DNA of 64,000 nt from FEN-299 sp963727765 (GTDB lineage Bacteria; Acidobacteriota; Vicinamibacteria; Vicinamibacterales; Fen-181). Location of the stretch: positions 1 through 64,000 of the forward strand of contig CAVSGZ010000009.1 of NCBI GenBank assembly GCA_963727765.1, read 5' to 3'. Positions 37,242-49,100 of this stretch are shown piece by piece. Under the pieces are notes generated by a model. The model did no database searches. It saw only the letters and a program-made list of their open reading frames with translations, and was not told the origin of the DNA. The position numbers and the translations under genes were made by a program. Positions within the stretch are counted from its first letter, which is position 1; each line of letters opens with the position of its first letter.

Positions 37242-40051
37242 CAGAACGTCCACCTCACGCCAAGCTGGAGCTCCCTCGGCGGCAGCGTCGCCGAGTAATT
37301 CCCGTAGTTCGGGTTGACGGTGTAGGCCGTCGTCGGGCTCGTGATCGTCGGGCCGTTGAGGTACAGCGCGCCGTCGATCGACGACACGTCGTAGTTGGTC
37401 GTGTTGAACAGGTTGAAGACCTCGGCGATGAGGTCCAGGCTGTTCTTCCCCTGCAGCGGGATCGTCTTGGTCAGGCGCACGCTCACGTTCTTGTAGGACG
37501 GGCCGTCCATCGTGAATCGGCCAACGCCGGCGGGCCGATCCGAGTTCTTGCCGTCGCCGTTGTAGTCGTAGCCCAGGCGCTCGGTCCACGGCTGGCCGGA
37601 CCCGTACTCGACGATGGGCGCAAGGCTGAGGCGATACGGCAGCCTGAAGACACCGGTGAAGACGATGTGATGGCGCTCGTCGGTCCGGCTCCGGCCGTAC
37701 TCGGCTGCCAGATTCGACGGGTCGTTCGGATAGCCGGTCGGGAACTCGGGCGAGAAGTCGTCACTGACGTTCTTCTTGCTGGCGAGCGTATAGGACACGG
37801 TGATGAGATGCCCTCCCTTGATCGTGCCGTTGAGGCTGAAGATGCCGGCGATGTAGGTCGAATGGCCCTCGTTCGTATAGGTGTTGATCTGGTTGTAGGC
37901 CGTGTTCGGGCGCACACCCGCCCAGAGCGCGTTGCCCGGGTAGTTCTTGTCGGTCAGCGCGACCTCGTCCCAGCCGTGGACGTAGACGACCTCGGTGTCG
38001 AGGAACAGGCCCGTCTTGCCGAGCTGTTTCGTGTAACCAGCCGTCATCTGCCCGGACTGCGGCGCGACGTAGTTCTGGGCGAGCAGCGCAATGTCGTACT
38101 TCTGCACCCAGCCGGTTGTCGACGGGTGGAGCGGGTCGAGCCAGTAGGCCTGCGGCAAGCCGAACAGCGCGCCGTTGTAACGCGATTGGGTGATGCGGCC
38201 CGTCAGCCCGTTCTGCTGGATCTCGGTGTGCGTGGGCACCAGGAGGAATCGGCCCGTGAAGATCCCGGCCCCGGCACGGACGACGTTCCTGCCGTCGCCG
38301 GTGAGGTCCCAGGACACCGACCCGCGGGGCTGGAAGTTGTTGAGGTCGCGCGGGCGCGGCGTGGTGATGCCGGCCGTCGGCTGCGTGAACCCGGGGTCGT
38401 TGCCGTTGGTGTCGACGTCGTAGCGCAGGCCGAGGCTGACCTTCACGTTCGACCGCACCGCCCAGTCGTCCTGGACGAAGGCGTCCAGCCGGTTCGTCGT
38501 GATGTTCGAGTCGGCTGAGCCCGTGCCGCCGATGTAGGCCAGCGGGTAGGTCGTGGTGTCGGTCAGGTAGAGCAGCAGCCCCGCCGGATACGAGTTGAAC
38601 AGGAACTCGTCCTTCACCAGTTGCCAGCCGCCGCCGAACTTGATGTCGTGCGAGCCGGTCTTCGTGTCCTTGTGCAGGGTGAAGGTGTCGCGGAACTCAG
38701 CGTAGACGCCATCGCCGAGCAGGCCGTCATAGATGCTGCCCCCGGTCTGCAGCGTGTTGCCGCTCGAGTACCACACCGCCATCCCGCCGGGCGTGTTCCC
38801 GGGCTCGAAGTACTTGCGCCGCGCCACCTGGACGTAGAACTGGTTCAGGCGGTTGGCGCCGCCAACCCACGTCCACTCGGTGTTGATGTTGAAGTTGTCC
38901 CGATCGAGGTGGAGCCCCTGCGTCGCGTCCGCCACGCCGCCCACGCGGAAGTTGTCCTCGCGGAAGCGCTCGTAGACGACCTTGGTGGCCAGCCGCTGGT
39001 TGTCGCTCAGCTGGTTGTCGACGCGGCCGAAGAGCAGCGTCTGGCGCGTCGGCTGCGGGACGTCGGCCGCCAGGCTCGTGAAGGCGCCCTTGGGCCGGAA
39101 GAGGGTGGTGCTGTTGTCGTCGATCTGCTCGACGGAGACAAAGGCGTGGGCCTTGTCCTTGACGAGCGCGCCGCCGATGCTGCCGCCGAACTGCTGGCGC
39201 GAGAAGTCGGGCTTGGTCAGGTCCAGGGCGCCCATGGCTCGGAACGACTTGTCGCGGAAGAACCCGAACGCGCTGCCGGCGAGCGTGTTGGTCCCCGAGC
39301 GGGTGACGATCGACAAGCCGCCGCCGGCGGTCCCGCCGACCTCCGGGTCGAAGCGGTTGGCGATGACGCGGAACTCGCGGATGGAGTCCTGGCTGAACCG
39401 CGTGGTGGCCAGGCCGAGCGCGGGGTCCGTGAAGTCGACGCCGTCCACGAGGATCGTCGAGTTGCTGGCGTTGCCGCCGGCGCCGACGACCGGGCCGCCG
39501 GTGATGAACCGGAAGGCCCCGCGTTCACGCTGCACCATCGGCGCGATGAACGAGAGTTTCTGGAAGTCGCGGTCGGGGACCGGGAGCGTTTCGATCTGCT
39601 CGGGCACGATGTTGGTGGAGGAGTCGAGCTTGTGCACGTCCACCACCGGAGCCACGGCCGTCACGGTGACAGTCTCGGTGAGCTTGGCCTGGAGCGTGGC
39701 ATCGACCACCAGCGTCTGGCCGACGCGGACCATGACGCCCTTCTCAATCAGGGTATTGAAGCCCTGCAGCTCGAAGGCGATGTCGTACTTGCCCGGCGGC
39801 ACGGCGGCGATCCGGACGAGGCCGTTCGTGCCGGTCACGCCGGTGGTGTCGAAGCCGGTGTCCGGGCTGGTCACGCGGAGGGTGACACCCGGCAGCGGCT
39901 GGTTCGAGCCGTCGACGACGACGGCCTCGATCGCGCCGTTGTTGACCTGGGCCGCGGCGGGCGTCGCCAGCGCGGCCAGGCACAGGGCAGCGATGATCAG
40001 GGTGAGCGGCATCGTCCGGCGGGGTCGCGGGGCGACGTGGAACTTCGGCAT
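37241..40051 (-). CDS. TonB-dependent receptor with carboxypeptidase-regulatory N-terminal domain
   Basis: A 936-residue protein with a signal peptide (LTLIIAALCLAALATPAAAQ). A carboxypeptidase-regulatory-like beta-sandwich (IEAVVVDGSNQPLPGVTLRV) and a plug domain (NSTILVDGVDFTDPALGLAT, then SIREFRVIANRFDPEVGG) follow. A large 22-strand barrel ends in LGVRWTF, a strong terminal barrel signal. It imports a compound across the outer membrane. The Acidobacteria-type architecture suggests oligosaccharides, peptides or hydrophobic esters. The operon of CoA-activating enzymes suggests an organic acid or ester. It is the first gene of the operon, with AGGAG before the ATG at 40051 and an operator upstream. 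Confidence 0.93.
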
Positions 40052-40113
40052 GGCTCTTCTCCTCCCAAGCTGTGCGGCTGAGTGTCCGGGCGGGACGCAG
40101 ATTACAAACAAAC

Positions 40114-40123
40114 CGAACGTTCG
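40114..40123. promoter_or_regulatory. CGAACGTTCG palindrome, candidate TetR-family operator of the TonB operon
   Basis: A perfect 10-bp palindrome, about 63 bases upstream of the TonB-receptor start. It lies between a poor -35 and a TGTAATCT-like element read on the minus strand. Sites of the form CGAACGNNCG or CCGAACGTTCGG are known for several acyl-CoA-sensing TetR regulators of degradation pathways. The operon ends in a tetR gene, so a feedback loop is the natural reading. Confidence 0.6.
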
Positions 40124-40262
40124 ATATGTTTTTGTCCGGCACACGATACTGTGGACCGACGGCTGGCGTCAAGCGGGAAGTGACGGGGCGGCCGGGCCTA
40201 CGGGCGGAGCTCCGGCGGGCGGGCGGGACGCGGTGAGACGGGGGAGTGACGGGCGCGCCGCG

Positions 40263-40487
40263 CTAGACCACGTGCAGGGTCTCGAATTCGGGGAGCTCTT
40301 CCTTGAGGGCCATCTCGACGCCCACCAACAGGGTCATCTGGGCGCTCGGGCAGCCCACGCAGTTGCCGGTCAGCCGGACCGTCGCCGTGTTGTCGACCAC
40401 CTCGAGCAGCTCGATATCGCCGCCGTCGCTCTGGATGAGCGGACGGATCCGCTCGATCACCGCCTGCACGCGTTCGCGCGACACCAT
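40263..40487 (-). CDS. NifU C-terminal (Nfu)-domain iron-sulphur protein
   Basis: A 74-residue protein: RVQAVIERIRPLIQSDGGDI, then VRLTGNCVGCPSAQMTLLVG with the CxxC cluster motif. It corresponds to the stand-alone Nfu domain that carries a [4Fe-4S] cluster between monomers. The ATG at 40487 gives the exact family length. It is divergent from the sigma-54 activator. It may serve iron-sulphur delivery to enzymes such as the ferredoxin oxidoreductase, though this is generic. Confidence 0.9.
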   Translation of the reverse strand: MVSRERVQAVIERIRPLIQSDGGDIELLEVVDNTATVRLTGNCVGCPSAQMTLLVGVEMALKEELPEFETLHVV

Positions 40488-40583
40488 GGCGTCCCTCCGG
40501 CGCGGCCGCGAGGCTCGCACCCGGTCCCAGTATACCGCGGCGGTCGGGGACATCTGATAGAATTGCCGCAGGCGCCGTTGTCC

Positions 40584-41591
<1,008 letters not shown>

Positions 41592-42183
41592 GCGCCCCGC
41601 CGGCCTCCCCCGTCAGCAGCAGCGCGCGCAACCCGTCCACGAACAGCCGGTCGCCGTCCGGGCGCCGCCCGTAGAGCTCGAGCAGCGGCACGGCCACCCG
41701 GCGCATCACCTGGCCGGCGAGCAGCGGGTCGCCCGACCGCAGGATCCCCGCGCCCCTGGCGCGCTCGAACACGCGCAGCACGCCGGCCGTGAAGCCGCGG
41801 TGCAGCCGCCCGAGGTCGCCGATCGGCATGCCCTGCGCCTTGTCGGCGATGCGAAGGGCGTCGGGGTGATCGTGCCAGAGGTCGAGGTAGAGGCGCAGCA
41901 GACGGTCGACGCCCTCGCGCGCCGTCGCCCGGCCGATGGCGCGCGTCTTCCGGACCGCCGCCCGCAGCACCGGCTCCACGATGGCGCAGAGCAAGTCGTC
42001 CTTGGTCCGGAAGTGGCTGTAGAGGGTGCCCCGGGCGACGTCGGCGCCCTCGGCGATCTGGTCGAGGCGGACCGCGTCGGGGCCGGCCTCGGCGAAGCGC
42101 CGTGCGGCGACGGCGACGATCCGCTCGCGGGTCAGGGCGCGGCGTCTCGCGACCCGGGGCGCGGCGGACCGGGCTTGACTTTC

Positions 42184-42219
42184 TGAACTCATAGAATCAC
42201 AATTGAACTCATAAGTTCA
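42184..42219. promoter_or_regulatory. Tandem operator-like sites for the TetR/ABC divergent promoters
   Basis: Site 2 (42204-42219) is the perfect inverted repeat TGAACT-CATA-AGTTCA. Site 1 (42184-42199), TGAACTCATAGAATCA, has an identical left arm and a degenerate right arm. The centres are 20 bases apart, about two helical turns, which would put dimers on the same face. Site 1 includes the tetR start codon. Confidence 0.7.
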
Positions 42220-42259
42220 CGTTCGAACCCTTCAAGTCATTCTAGCACGGTTCCCGGAG

Positions 42260-43480
42260 GTGGCGGTGACGAGAACGACGGTCTGGCTGCTGGCGGCCAG
42301 CGCGCTCGTGGCGGCCGCTGCGGCGGCCATCGGCCTGGCGGGCGTGGGCCGGCCGGCCCCCCTGAGGGTGTCCCGCGCCGTCAGGCAGCCGCTCGTCCAG
42401 ACGCTCGTCGTCAGCGGCCGGGTCATGCCGCCGGTGCGCGTCAACCTGGGCGTCGTGGTCACCGGCACCGTCCGGCGCCGCCTGGTGGAGGTCGGCCAGC
42501 GCGTGCGCGAGGGGGAGCCGCTGCTCCTGCTCGACGACGCGGAGGCGCGGGCGGCCGCGGCCGAGGCGGGCGCGGCGGCGCGGCAGGCGGCGGTCCGCCT
42601 GGAGCAGCTCCAGCGCGTCAGCCTGCCGCTGGCGGAGGCGGCGGCGACGCAGGCCCGGCTCACCTACGATCGCGCCGAGCGCGAGCGGCAGCGCACCGAG
42701 ACGCTCGCGGCCGACGGGCTCGTCACCGAGACCTCGCTCGATGATGCGAGGAAGGCCGCGGCGTTGTCGCGCAGCCAGCTCGAGGCCGCCACGGTCCAGG
42801 CGGTCTCGACCCGCGATCGCGGCGTCGAGGAGCGCGTCGCGCGCGCGGCGCTCGAGCAGGCCAGGGCGGCGCAGGCCGCGGCCGAGGCGCGGCTCGCGCT
42901 GCTCACGATCCGGGCTAGCGGCACCGGCGTGATCATCGGACGCGACGTCGAGGCTGGGGACGTGGTGCAGCCGGGCAAGCCCCTTCTCGTGCTCGCCGTC
43001 GACGGCCCGACGCTGCTCACGATGGACCCTGACGAGCGCAACCTGGCCGCGATCTGGATGGGGCAGCAGGCGACCGCGTCGGCCGATGCCTACCCGGGGG
43101 AGTCGTTCCGGGCCCGGGTCAGTTTCATCGGCGCGGCCGTCGATCCGCAGCGTGGCACGGTGGAGGTGCGGCTGTCGGTACCCGACCCGCCGTCGACGCT
43201 CAGGCCGGACATGACGGTGTCGATCGAGCTCGAGGCCGGGCGTCGGAACCAGGCGCTCACCGTCCCGGCCGAGTGCGTGCGGGACATCACGGGGCAGGCC
43301 CCGTGGGTGCTCGCCGTGCGCGACGGCACCGTGGAACGCCGCGCCGTGCGTATCGGCCTTCGTGGTGACGCGCTCATCGAAATCGTCAGCGGCGTCCGCG
43401 AGGGCGACCTGGTCGTGCCCTCCTCGGCGGGCAGCCCGGCGCCCGGCACGCGCGTGAGTCCCGTCGGCGGAGGGAGGTAA
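42260..43480 (+). CDS. MacA/HlyD-type periplasmic adaptor of ABC exporter
   Basis: A 406-residue protein with an N-terminal anchor (TVWLLAASALVAAAAAAIGL). RPVTG-type lipoyl start: NLGVVVTGTVRRRLVEVGQR. A long Ala-rich coiled coil runs over about residues 100-210. ASGTGVIIGRDVEAGDVVQP is the second lipoyl half. The beta-barrel domain and LVVPSSAGSPAPGTRVSPVG close it. The start is GTG at 42260, with GGAGG upstream. It couples the MacB-like permease to an outer-membrane channel not encoded here. Confidence 0.9.
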   Translation: MAVTRTTVWLLAASALVAAAAAAIGLAGVGRPAPLRVSRAVRQPLVQTLVVSGRVMPPVRVNLGVVVTGTVRRRLVEVGQRVREGEPLLLLDDAEARAAAAEAGAAARQAAVRLEQLQRVSLPLAEAAATQARLTYDRAERERQRTETLAADGLVTETSLDDARKAAALSRSQLEAATVQAVSTRDRGVEERVARAALEQARAAQAAAEARLALLTIRASGTGVIIGRDVEAGDVVQPGKPLLVLAVDGPTLLTMDPDERNLAAIWMGQQATASADAYPGESFRARVSFIGAAVDPQRGTVEVRLSVPDPPSTLRPDMTVSIELEAGRRNQALTVPAECVRDITGQAPWVLAVRDGTVERRAVRIGLRGDALIEIVSGVREGDLVVPSSAGSPAPGTRVSPVGGGR

Positions 43481-43482
43481 CG

Positions 43483-44703
43483 GTGCCCTTCGAGTGGATC
43501 GTCGCCCTGCGTTACCTTCGCGAGGGGCGCGTCCAGTCGCTGCTGATCCTGGCGGGCGTCGCGGTGGGGGTAGGGGTGATCGTCTTCCTCTCGGCCCTCA
43601 TCGGCGGCCTGCAGGACGGCCTGATCCAGCGCACCCTCGGGACCGAGGCGCACATCGTGCTGAAGCGGCCGGACGATCTCCCGCGGCTGCTGCTCGACCG
43701 CCAGGCCGAGGCCGCCGTCACCGCCCGCGTCGAGCGGCCCGCCCAGCGCCTGCGGTCGATCCTGCAGTGGCAGCAGGTGCTCGACACGGTCGGCCGCGTG
43801 CCGGGCGTCACCGCGGTGACGCCGACGGTCACCGGCGCCGCCTTCGCCCGCCAGGGCACGGCCAGCCGCGCGGTGCTGCTGCGCGGGGTGGATCCGGACT
43901 CGTTCCAGCGGATCATCGACATCTCGTCGCGGATCGTCGCCGGGCGGTTCGACGTCACCGCGGCCGATACCGTCATCGGCGTCGAACTCGCGCGCGCGCT
44001 CGGCCTCTCGGTGGGCGATAAGCTCCGGCTCGTCGCGCCCGACGACGGCAGCGACGTCGTGACGGTGCGCGGCATCTTCGACATCGGCAACAAGGACGCC
44101 AACGAGCGGTGGGTGTTCGTGTCGCTGCGCTCGGCTCAGACGCTGCTGGACCTGGCCGGCGGGGTGTCCACGATCGAGGTGGGAGTGGGCGACATCTTCT
44201 CGGCGGAGCGGGTGGCCGTGCAGCTCACCGCGGCGACCGGGCTCGAGGCCGACAGCTGGATGAAGACGAACACGCAGCTGCTGGTCGGCCTGCGGTCGCA
44301 GAACCAGTCGAGCTACATGATCCAGGCATTCGTCATCATCGCCGTCGCGCTCGGCATCGCCAGCGTGCTCGTGGTGTCGGTGGTGCAGAAGTCGCGCGAG
44401 ATCGGGATCCTCAAGGCGATGGGCACGCCCACGCGGCGGATCATCCGCGTCTTCCTGATCGAGGGGGCGATCGTCGGCCTCAGCGGATCGGTGCTCGGCG
44501 TCGCGCTTGGCGCCGCGCTCGCCGAGTTCTTCGCCCACCTGGCGACCAATCCCGACGGCACCCCGACCTTCCCGGTGAACCTGACCATCGCGCTCTTCGT
44601 GCGCTCGGCGTGCATCGCGACGGCCACGGGCATCGTGGCCGCGGCCGCGCCGGCCCACCGGGCCGCGCTGCTCGACCCGGTGGAGGTGATCCGGTATGGA
44701 TGA
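43483..44703 (+). CDS. MacB/LolC-type ABC transporter permease (FtsX-like)
   Basis: A 406-residue protein. TM1 is LLILAGVAVGVGVIVFLSAL, then a large periplasmic MacB-PCD-like region (residues about 45-275). The FtsX domain has three TMs: VIIAVALGIASVLVVSVVQK, IEGAIVGLSGSVLGVALGAA and the last near VRSACIATATGIVAAAAPAH. REIGILKAMGTPTRRIIRVF is the coupling helix. The start is GTG at 43483, three bases after the adaptor stop. There is no ATPase domain; the ATPase gene overlaps the 3' end by 8 bases. The substrate may be lipoprotein-like or a small toxic molecule. Confidence 0.9.
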   Translation: MPFEWIVALRYLREGRVQSLLILAGVAVGVGVIVFLSALIGGLQDGLIQRTLGTEAHIVLKRPDDLPRLLLDRQAEAAVTARVERPAQRLRSILQWQQVLDTVGRVPGVTAVTPTVTGAAFARQGTASRAVLLRGVDPDSFQRIIDISSRIVAGRFDVTAADTVIGVELARALGLSVGDKLRLVAPDDGSDVVTVRGIFDIGNKDANERWVFVSLRSAQTLLDLAGGVSTIEVGVGDIFSAERVAVQLTAATGLEADSWMKTNTQLLVGLRSQNQSSYMIQAFVIIAVALGIASVLVVSVVQKSREIGILKAMGTPTRRIIRVFLIEGAIVGLSGSVLGVALGAALAEFFAHLATNPDGTPTFPVNLTIALFVRSACIATATGIVAAAAPAHRAALLDPVEVIRYG

Positions 44704-45406
44704 CGGCCTCCTGCGCGTCGACCAGGTGACCAAGCAGTACGGCGAGCGCGTGGTGACGCGGGTCCTGCACGGCATTTCCCTTCATCTCGCGCCCGGCGAG
44801 TTCGCCGCCCTGGTCGGGCCATCCGGATCGGGAAAGAGCACGCTGCTGCACCTGCTCGGCCTGCTCGATCGGCCGACCAGCGGGCGCATCGTCCTCAACG
44901 GGTGCGACACGGCCGGTCTCGGTCGGCGCGCGCTCGGCAGGTTTCGTGGGCGCACGCTCGGCTTCGTCTTCCAGTTCCACCACCTGCTGCCGGCCTTCAC
45001 CGCCGTCGAGAACGTGATGATGCCGGCGCTCGCCGACCGGGGCCGCGCCGATGCCGGGATGCGGCGCCGCGCCGCCGAGCTGCTCGACCGGGTCGGGCTC
45101 TCCGACCGCCTGCACTACCGCGTGACCGACCTCTCCGGCGGTCAACAGCAGCGTGTCGCCGTGGCGAGGGCGCTGACGATGGCGCCGGCGCTCGTGCTGG
45201 CCGACGAGCCGACCGGGAACCTGGACACCGAGAGCGGCAACCAGGTGTTCGCCCTGCTCCGCGAATTCAACCGGCAGCAGGGGACCGCCTTCCTCGTCGT
45301 GACCCACGACCCCCGTCTGGCGGCACGCTGCGACCGCATCATCGAACTGGTCGACGGCCGGGTTCGCTCCGACCGTCGCGGCCGGCAAGCTGAGGGGGAC
45401 GCCTGA
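44696..45406 (+). CDS. ABC transporter ATP-binding protein (LolD/MacB-NBD type)
   Basis: A 236-residue protein. Walker A: ALVGPSGSGKSTLLHLLGLL. Q-loop: GFVFQFHHLLPAFTAVENVM. Signature: VTDLSGGQQQRVAVARALTM. Walker B: PALVLADEPTGNLDTESGNQ. H-loop: FLVVTHDPRLA. It overlaps the permease gene by 8 bases. It powers the MacA/MacB-like exporter. Confidence 0.95.
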   Translation: MDDGLLRVDQVTKQYGERVVTRVLHGISLHLAPGEFAALVGPSGSGKSTLLHLLGLLDRPTSGRIVLNGCDTAGLGRRALGRFRGRTLGFVFQFHHLLPAFTAVENVMMPALADRGRADAGMRRRAAELLDRVGLSDRLHYRVTDLSGGQQQRVAVARALTMAPALVLADEPTGNLDTESGNQVFALLREFNRQQGTAFLVVTHDPRLAARCDRIIELVDGRVRSDRRGRQAEGDA

Positions 45407-45443
45407 GACGAGGGGCCGGCGAGAGGGCGGTAGACGTGCCGGA

Positions 45444-45998
45444 ATGCCGGCGACTTCCTGGCCGGCGCACCTGGGGATGCCTGTAAGCACAAGGATTTGC
45501 TGGCTCTTGCGGTTTGGCATCCCCGTTGCTCCACACCACGCCGTGCCGTCTCTTGCCGAGCCTGCCCCGACCCCGCCGGTGTCCCCTGTCGAAGTTCGTA
45601 TCCTCGGACCCGATGCCGCCTGCCTGACGTCAGCCGACCTGCAGCGGCTCTTCCACGGTCGGCACCTGACGCCGGCACGTCGCGCACGGCTCCGCAACAG
45701 CAGCCGCGTCGTGGCGGCCTGCGGCAGGCGCGTGGTGGGCGTGGCGGCGTACGAGCGGGCGGACGTCGAGTTGCGCGTGCACGAGTTCGGCGTCGACGAC
45801 TCGGCGGCCTGCCGCATGGACGAAATCGCCACGGTACTGCTCGAGGCTCTCGAAGTGGCCTGCCTCGCCGGCGGCGACCGGCGGCTGGTGCTGCTGCCGC
45901 GGGCCGCGATCGCCGAGCACCTGCTGCGAGCGCGCGGGTTCGTGCAGGTCGCGGAGGGCTGCGCGGGCAGCTGGTTCGAGAAGCTGTTCCCCTCGTGA
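45444..45998 (+). CDS. GNAT-fold acetyltransferase-like protein
   Basis: A 184-residue protein. The core is RVVAACGRRVVGVAAYERAD, ELRVHEFGVDDSAACR, VLLEALEVACLAGGDRRLVL and LLRARGFVQVAEGCAGSWFE, matching the beta4-alpha3-beta5-alpha4 part of GNAT enzymes with a RARGF acyl-CoA-end motif. The N-terminal 50 residues are Pro-rich and poorly conserved in type. The true start may be a later ATG (for example 45477). The usual Q/RxxGxG/A loop is not clear, so catalytic activity is uncertain. It stands alone between the exporter and the sensor kinase. Confidence 0.55.
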   Translation: MPATSWPAHLGMPVSTRICWLLRFGIPVAPHHAVPSLAEPAPTPPVSPVEVRILGPDAACLTSADLQRLFHGRHLTPARRARLRNSSRVVAACGRRVVGVAAYERADVELRVHEFGVDDSAACRMDEIATVLLEALEVACLAGGDRRLVLLPRAAIAEHLLRARGFVQVAEGCAGSWFEKLFPS

Positions 45999-46108
45999 CC
46001 GGTTGATTTTTCCGCCCGTCGCCCTACAATGGTCGGGCCGGACGCGCGGCGCGCGCCCGCGCGCCGCGTACGTGTCCCGCGATTCAGACGCACCCCGCAG
46101 GAGCCACC

Positions 46109-49100
46109 GTGCCGCGACCTTTCCTCTCGGGCCTCCGAGGACGACTCTTCCTGCTCGTCCTGCTGGCCGCCCTGCCGGCATTCGCGCTCACCTTTTACAG
46201 CGGGTGGCAGAACCGGGCCCGCGAACGCTCGAGCGTGGCCGGCGACACCGTGGCGCTGGCCCGGCTGGTCGCGAGCGACCAGGAGCGGGTGATCGACGAC
46301 ACCGAGCAGATCCTCTCCGACCTGGCCGTGCTGCCTGAGGGGCGGTCGGGGGACCCGACGCGGTACCTCAGCTACTTCAAGCTGCTGATGAGGCGCCACC
46401 GCGACTACGCCAGCTTCCTGGTCGTGGATCCCGCTGGGAACGTCCTGGCCAGCGTGCCGGCGGCCGATCGCCCCATGAACTTCTCCGATCGCTCCTGGTT
46501 CGAGCGTGCGCTGACCACCGGGACCTTTGTGGTGGGGGACTACCAGGAGGTAGGGAAGATCACCGGCAAGCAGGTCGTGGTGGCGGCCCTGCCGGTCGTG
46601 GACGAGCATGGTCGCGTGCTGTCCCTGCTGGCAGCGGGCCTCGACGTCGCGAACCTGAACGAGCAGATCGCGGCCACGGCGAATCTCAAGGGCGGCGCCA
46701 TCGTGGCCCTGGTCGATCGTCGCGGCATCGTCGTCGCGCGGTATCCGAAGACGGTCGGCGTGCTGGGGCGAGGCCTCCCCGAGGCAGCCCTGATCGCCAG
46801 CATGCAGCAGCACGTCGAGGGGACAGTCGAGCTGACCGGCGAAGACGGCGTCGCGCGGGTGTACGCATTCACGCCGGTCGGCGGGCGGATGGAGACCGGC
46901 CTGCGCATGGCGGTGGGCGTGCCCGTCGACGTCGCCTACGGCGAGATCGACCGGCTGCAGCGGCGGCACCTGCTCACGCTGCTGATGGTGACGCTGCTCA
47001 CGCTTGGCGCCGCCTGGTACGTGTCCGAGCGCCTCGTGCTTCGGCGCGTGTCCTCGTTGCTCGATGCGACCCGCAAGCTCGCGGCCGGGGATCCGGCTGC
47101 ACGCACCCGGCTGCCGTACGACCACGGCGAACTGAGCGACCTGGCGAGAGCCTTCGACGAGATGGCGGCCGCGCTCGAAGCCCGGCAGGTCGAGCGAGAC
47201 AAGGCCGAGCAGGCGCTGCGGGAGAGCGAGGAGCGGTTCCGCGCGCTCATGGACAACAGCCCGGCGCTCGCCTTCGTCAGGACGGGCGCGGGCGAGATGG
47301 TCTACGCCAACGCGGCGCTGGAGCGCTGCTTCGATCTGAGCCCGGGGCACTGGCGGGGCCAGCCGGCCTCGCGGTTCTGGTCCGAGGACCTGGCCGAGCG
47401 GCTGGCACGCGGCGACGCTCGCGTACTGGCTGGCGGCGCGCCGGAGGAATCGGTCGACACGGTCGTCCTGGCCGACGGGCGCGAACGCTACTGGCTGAGC
47501 GTGACCTTCCCGCTGGCCGACGCGGACGGCCGGCTCCAGGCGGCGACGCTGGCCTTCGACCTGACCGAGTGGCGACAGGTCCAGGCCCGGCTGGCGCGCG
47601 CGGAGCGGCGCTATTCGCAGCTGGTCGACCAGGCGTCGGACGGCATCGCCATCACCGATGCCGACCTCCGCCTCGTGGAGGTGAATGCGGCCGTCTGCCG
47701 GATGACGGGCTACTCCCGGGAGGAACTGATCGGTCGGGACGTCGCCGACCTGCTCGTGCCCGACGACCGCGCATCGCTCACGGAAGCCCGCCAGGCCCTT
47801 CGCGCCGGGCAGTCGGTCGTCACCGAGCGCCGTGTGCGGGGGAAGGACACCACGGTGCTGCACATCGAGGTCAGCGCGCGCCCGTTCGAAGACACCGGAG
47901 TGCAGGCCATCATCCGCGACGTGTCGGCGCGCCACGAGGCGGAGCAGGCGCTGCGGGAGAGCGAGGAGCGGTTCCGGCTCCTCTACCAGTACCTGCCGCT
48001 GGCCTACCACTCGGTGTCCGAGCACGGCACGATCGTGATGGTGAACGACGCGTGGCTGGCCCTCGCCGGCCTGTCGCGCGGCCAGGCCGTGGGCCGCCGC
48101 TTCGCCGACCTGCTGACGCGTGAGAGCGCGGCGATTTACGAGACGCAGTTCAGCCGCGTCATCGGGCGCGCCGACGTCCACGACCTCGAGGTGACGCTCG
48201 TGCGCGGCGATCAGTCGCTGGTCACCGTGACGCTCGACGGACGGCGCGGGCAGGACGCGAAGGGCGAGATTCGCGTGCACTGCGCTCTGCGCGATGTCAC
48301 CGAGGCGCGGCGGGCCGACGCGCGCCTGCGGGAGAGCGAGTCGCGCTACCGGACGCTCTTCGACGAATCGCCGGTGTCGATCTGGGAGGAGGATTTCTCC
48401 GGGATCAAGCGCCACCTCGACCGGCTGCACGCGCTCGGCGTCACCGACCTCGAGGAGCACTTCGCCGCCAATCCCGATGAACTCGCCGATTGCGTCGAGT
48501 CGGTTCGCGTCGTCGACGTCAATCGCGCCACGCTGGCGCTCTACGGCGCCGAGACCCGGTCGCAGCTGCTCGCGGGCCTCGATCGGATCCTCGGCGACGA
48601 GGGGCGCGACTCGTTCCGCCAGTCGATGCTCGCGCTGGCCAGGGGCGAGCGATCCTGGGAGAGCGAGGGGATCAACTACACGCTCAATGGCGATCCCATC
48701 AGGCTGGCCCTCCAGTGGTCGGTCGCCCCGGGATCCGAGCGGACGTGGTCCCGGGTCCTGGTCTCGGCCATGGACATCACCGACCGGCTGCGCGCCGAAG
48801 GCGCGCTTCGCGAATCGGAGGCCCGCTTCGAGCGGATCTTCCGGTCGGCGCCGGGCCTGATGGGGATCACGCGGCGGTCCGACGGCCGCTTCCTCGACGT
48901 CAACGACGTGTTCCTGCGGGAACTGGGCTACCCGCGCGAGGCGGTCATCGGCCGGACGGTCGAGGAGCTCGATCTGCGGGCGGATCCGGCCGACGGGGAG
49001 GCCCTCGCTGCCATGGGCCGGCAGGGCGTGATCCACAACCTCGAGGTTCGCCTGCGCCGGAGGTCGGGCGGCCTCTTCGCAGGCGTCGTCTCGGTGGTGC

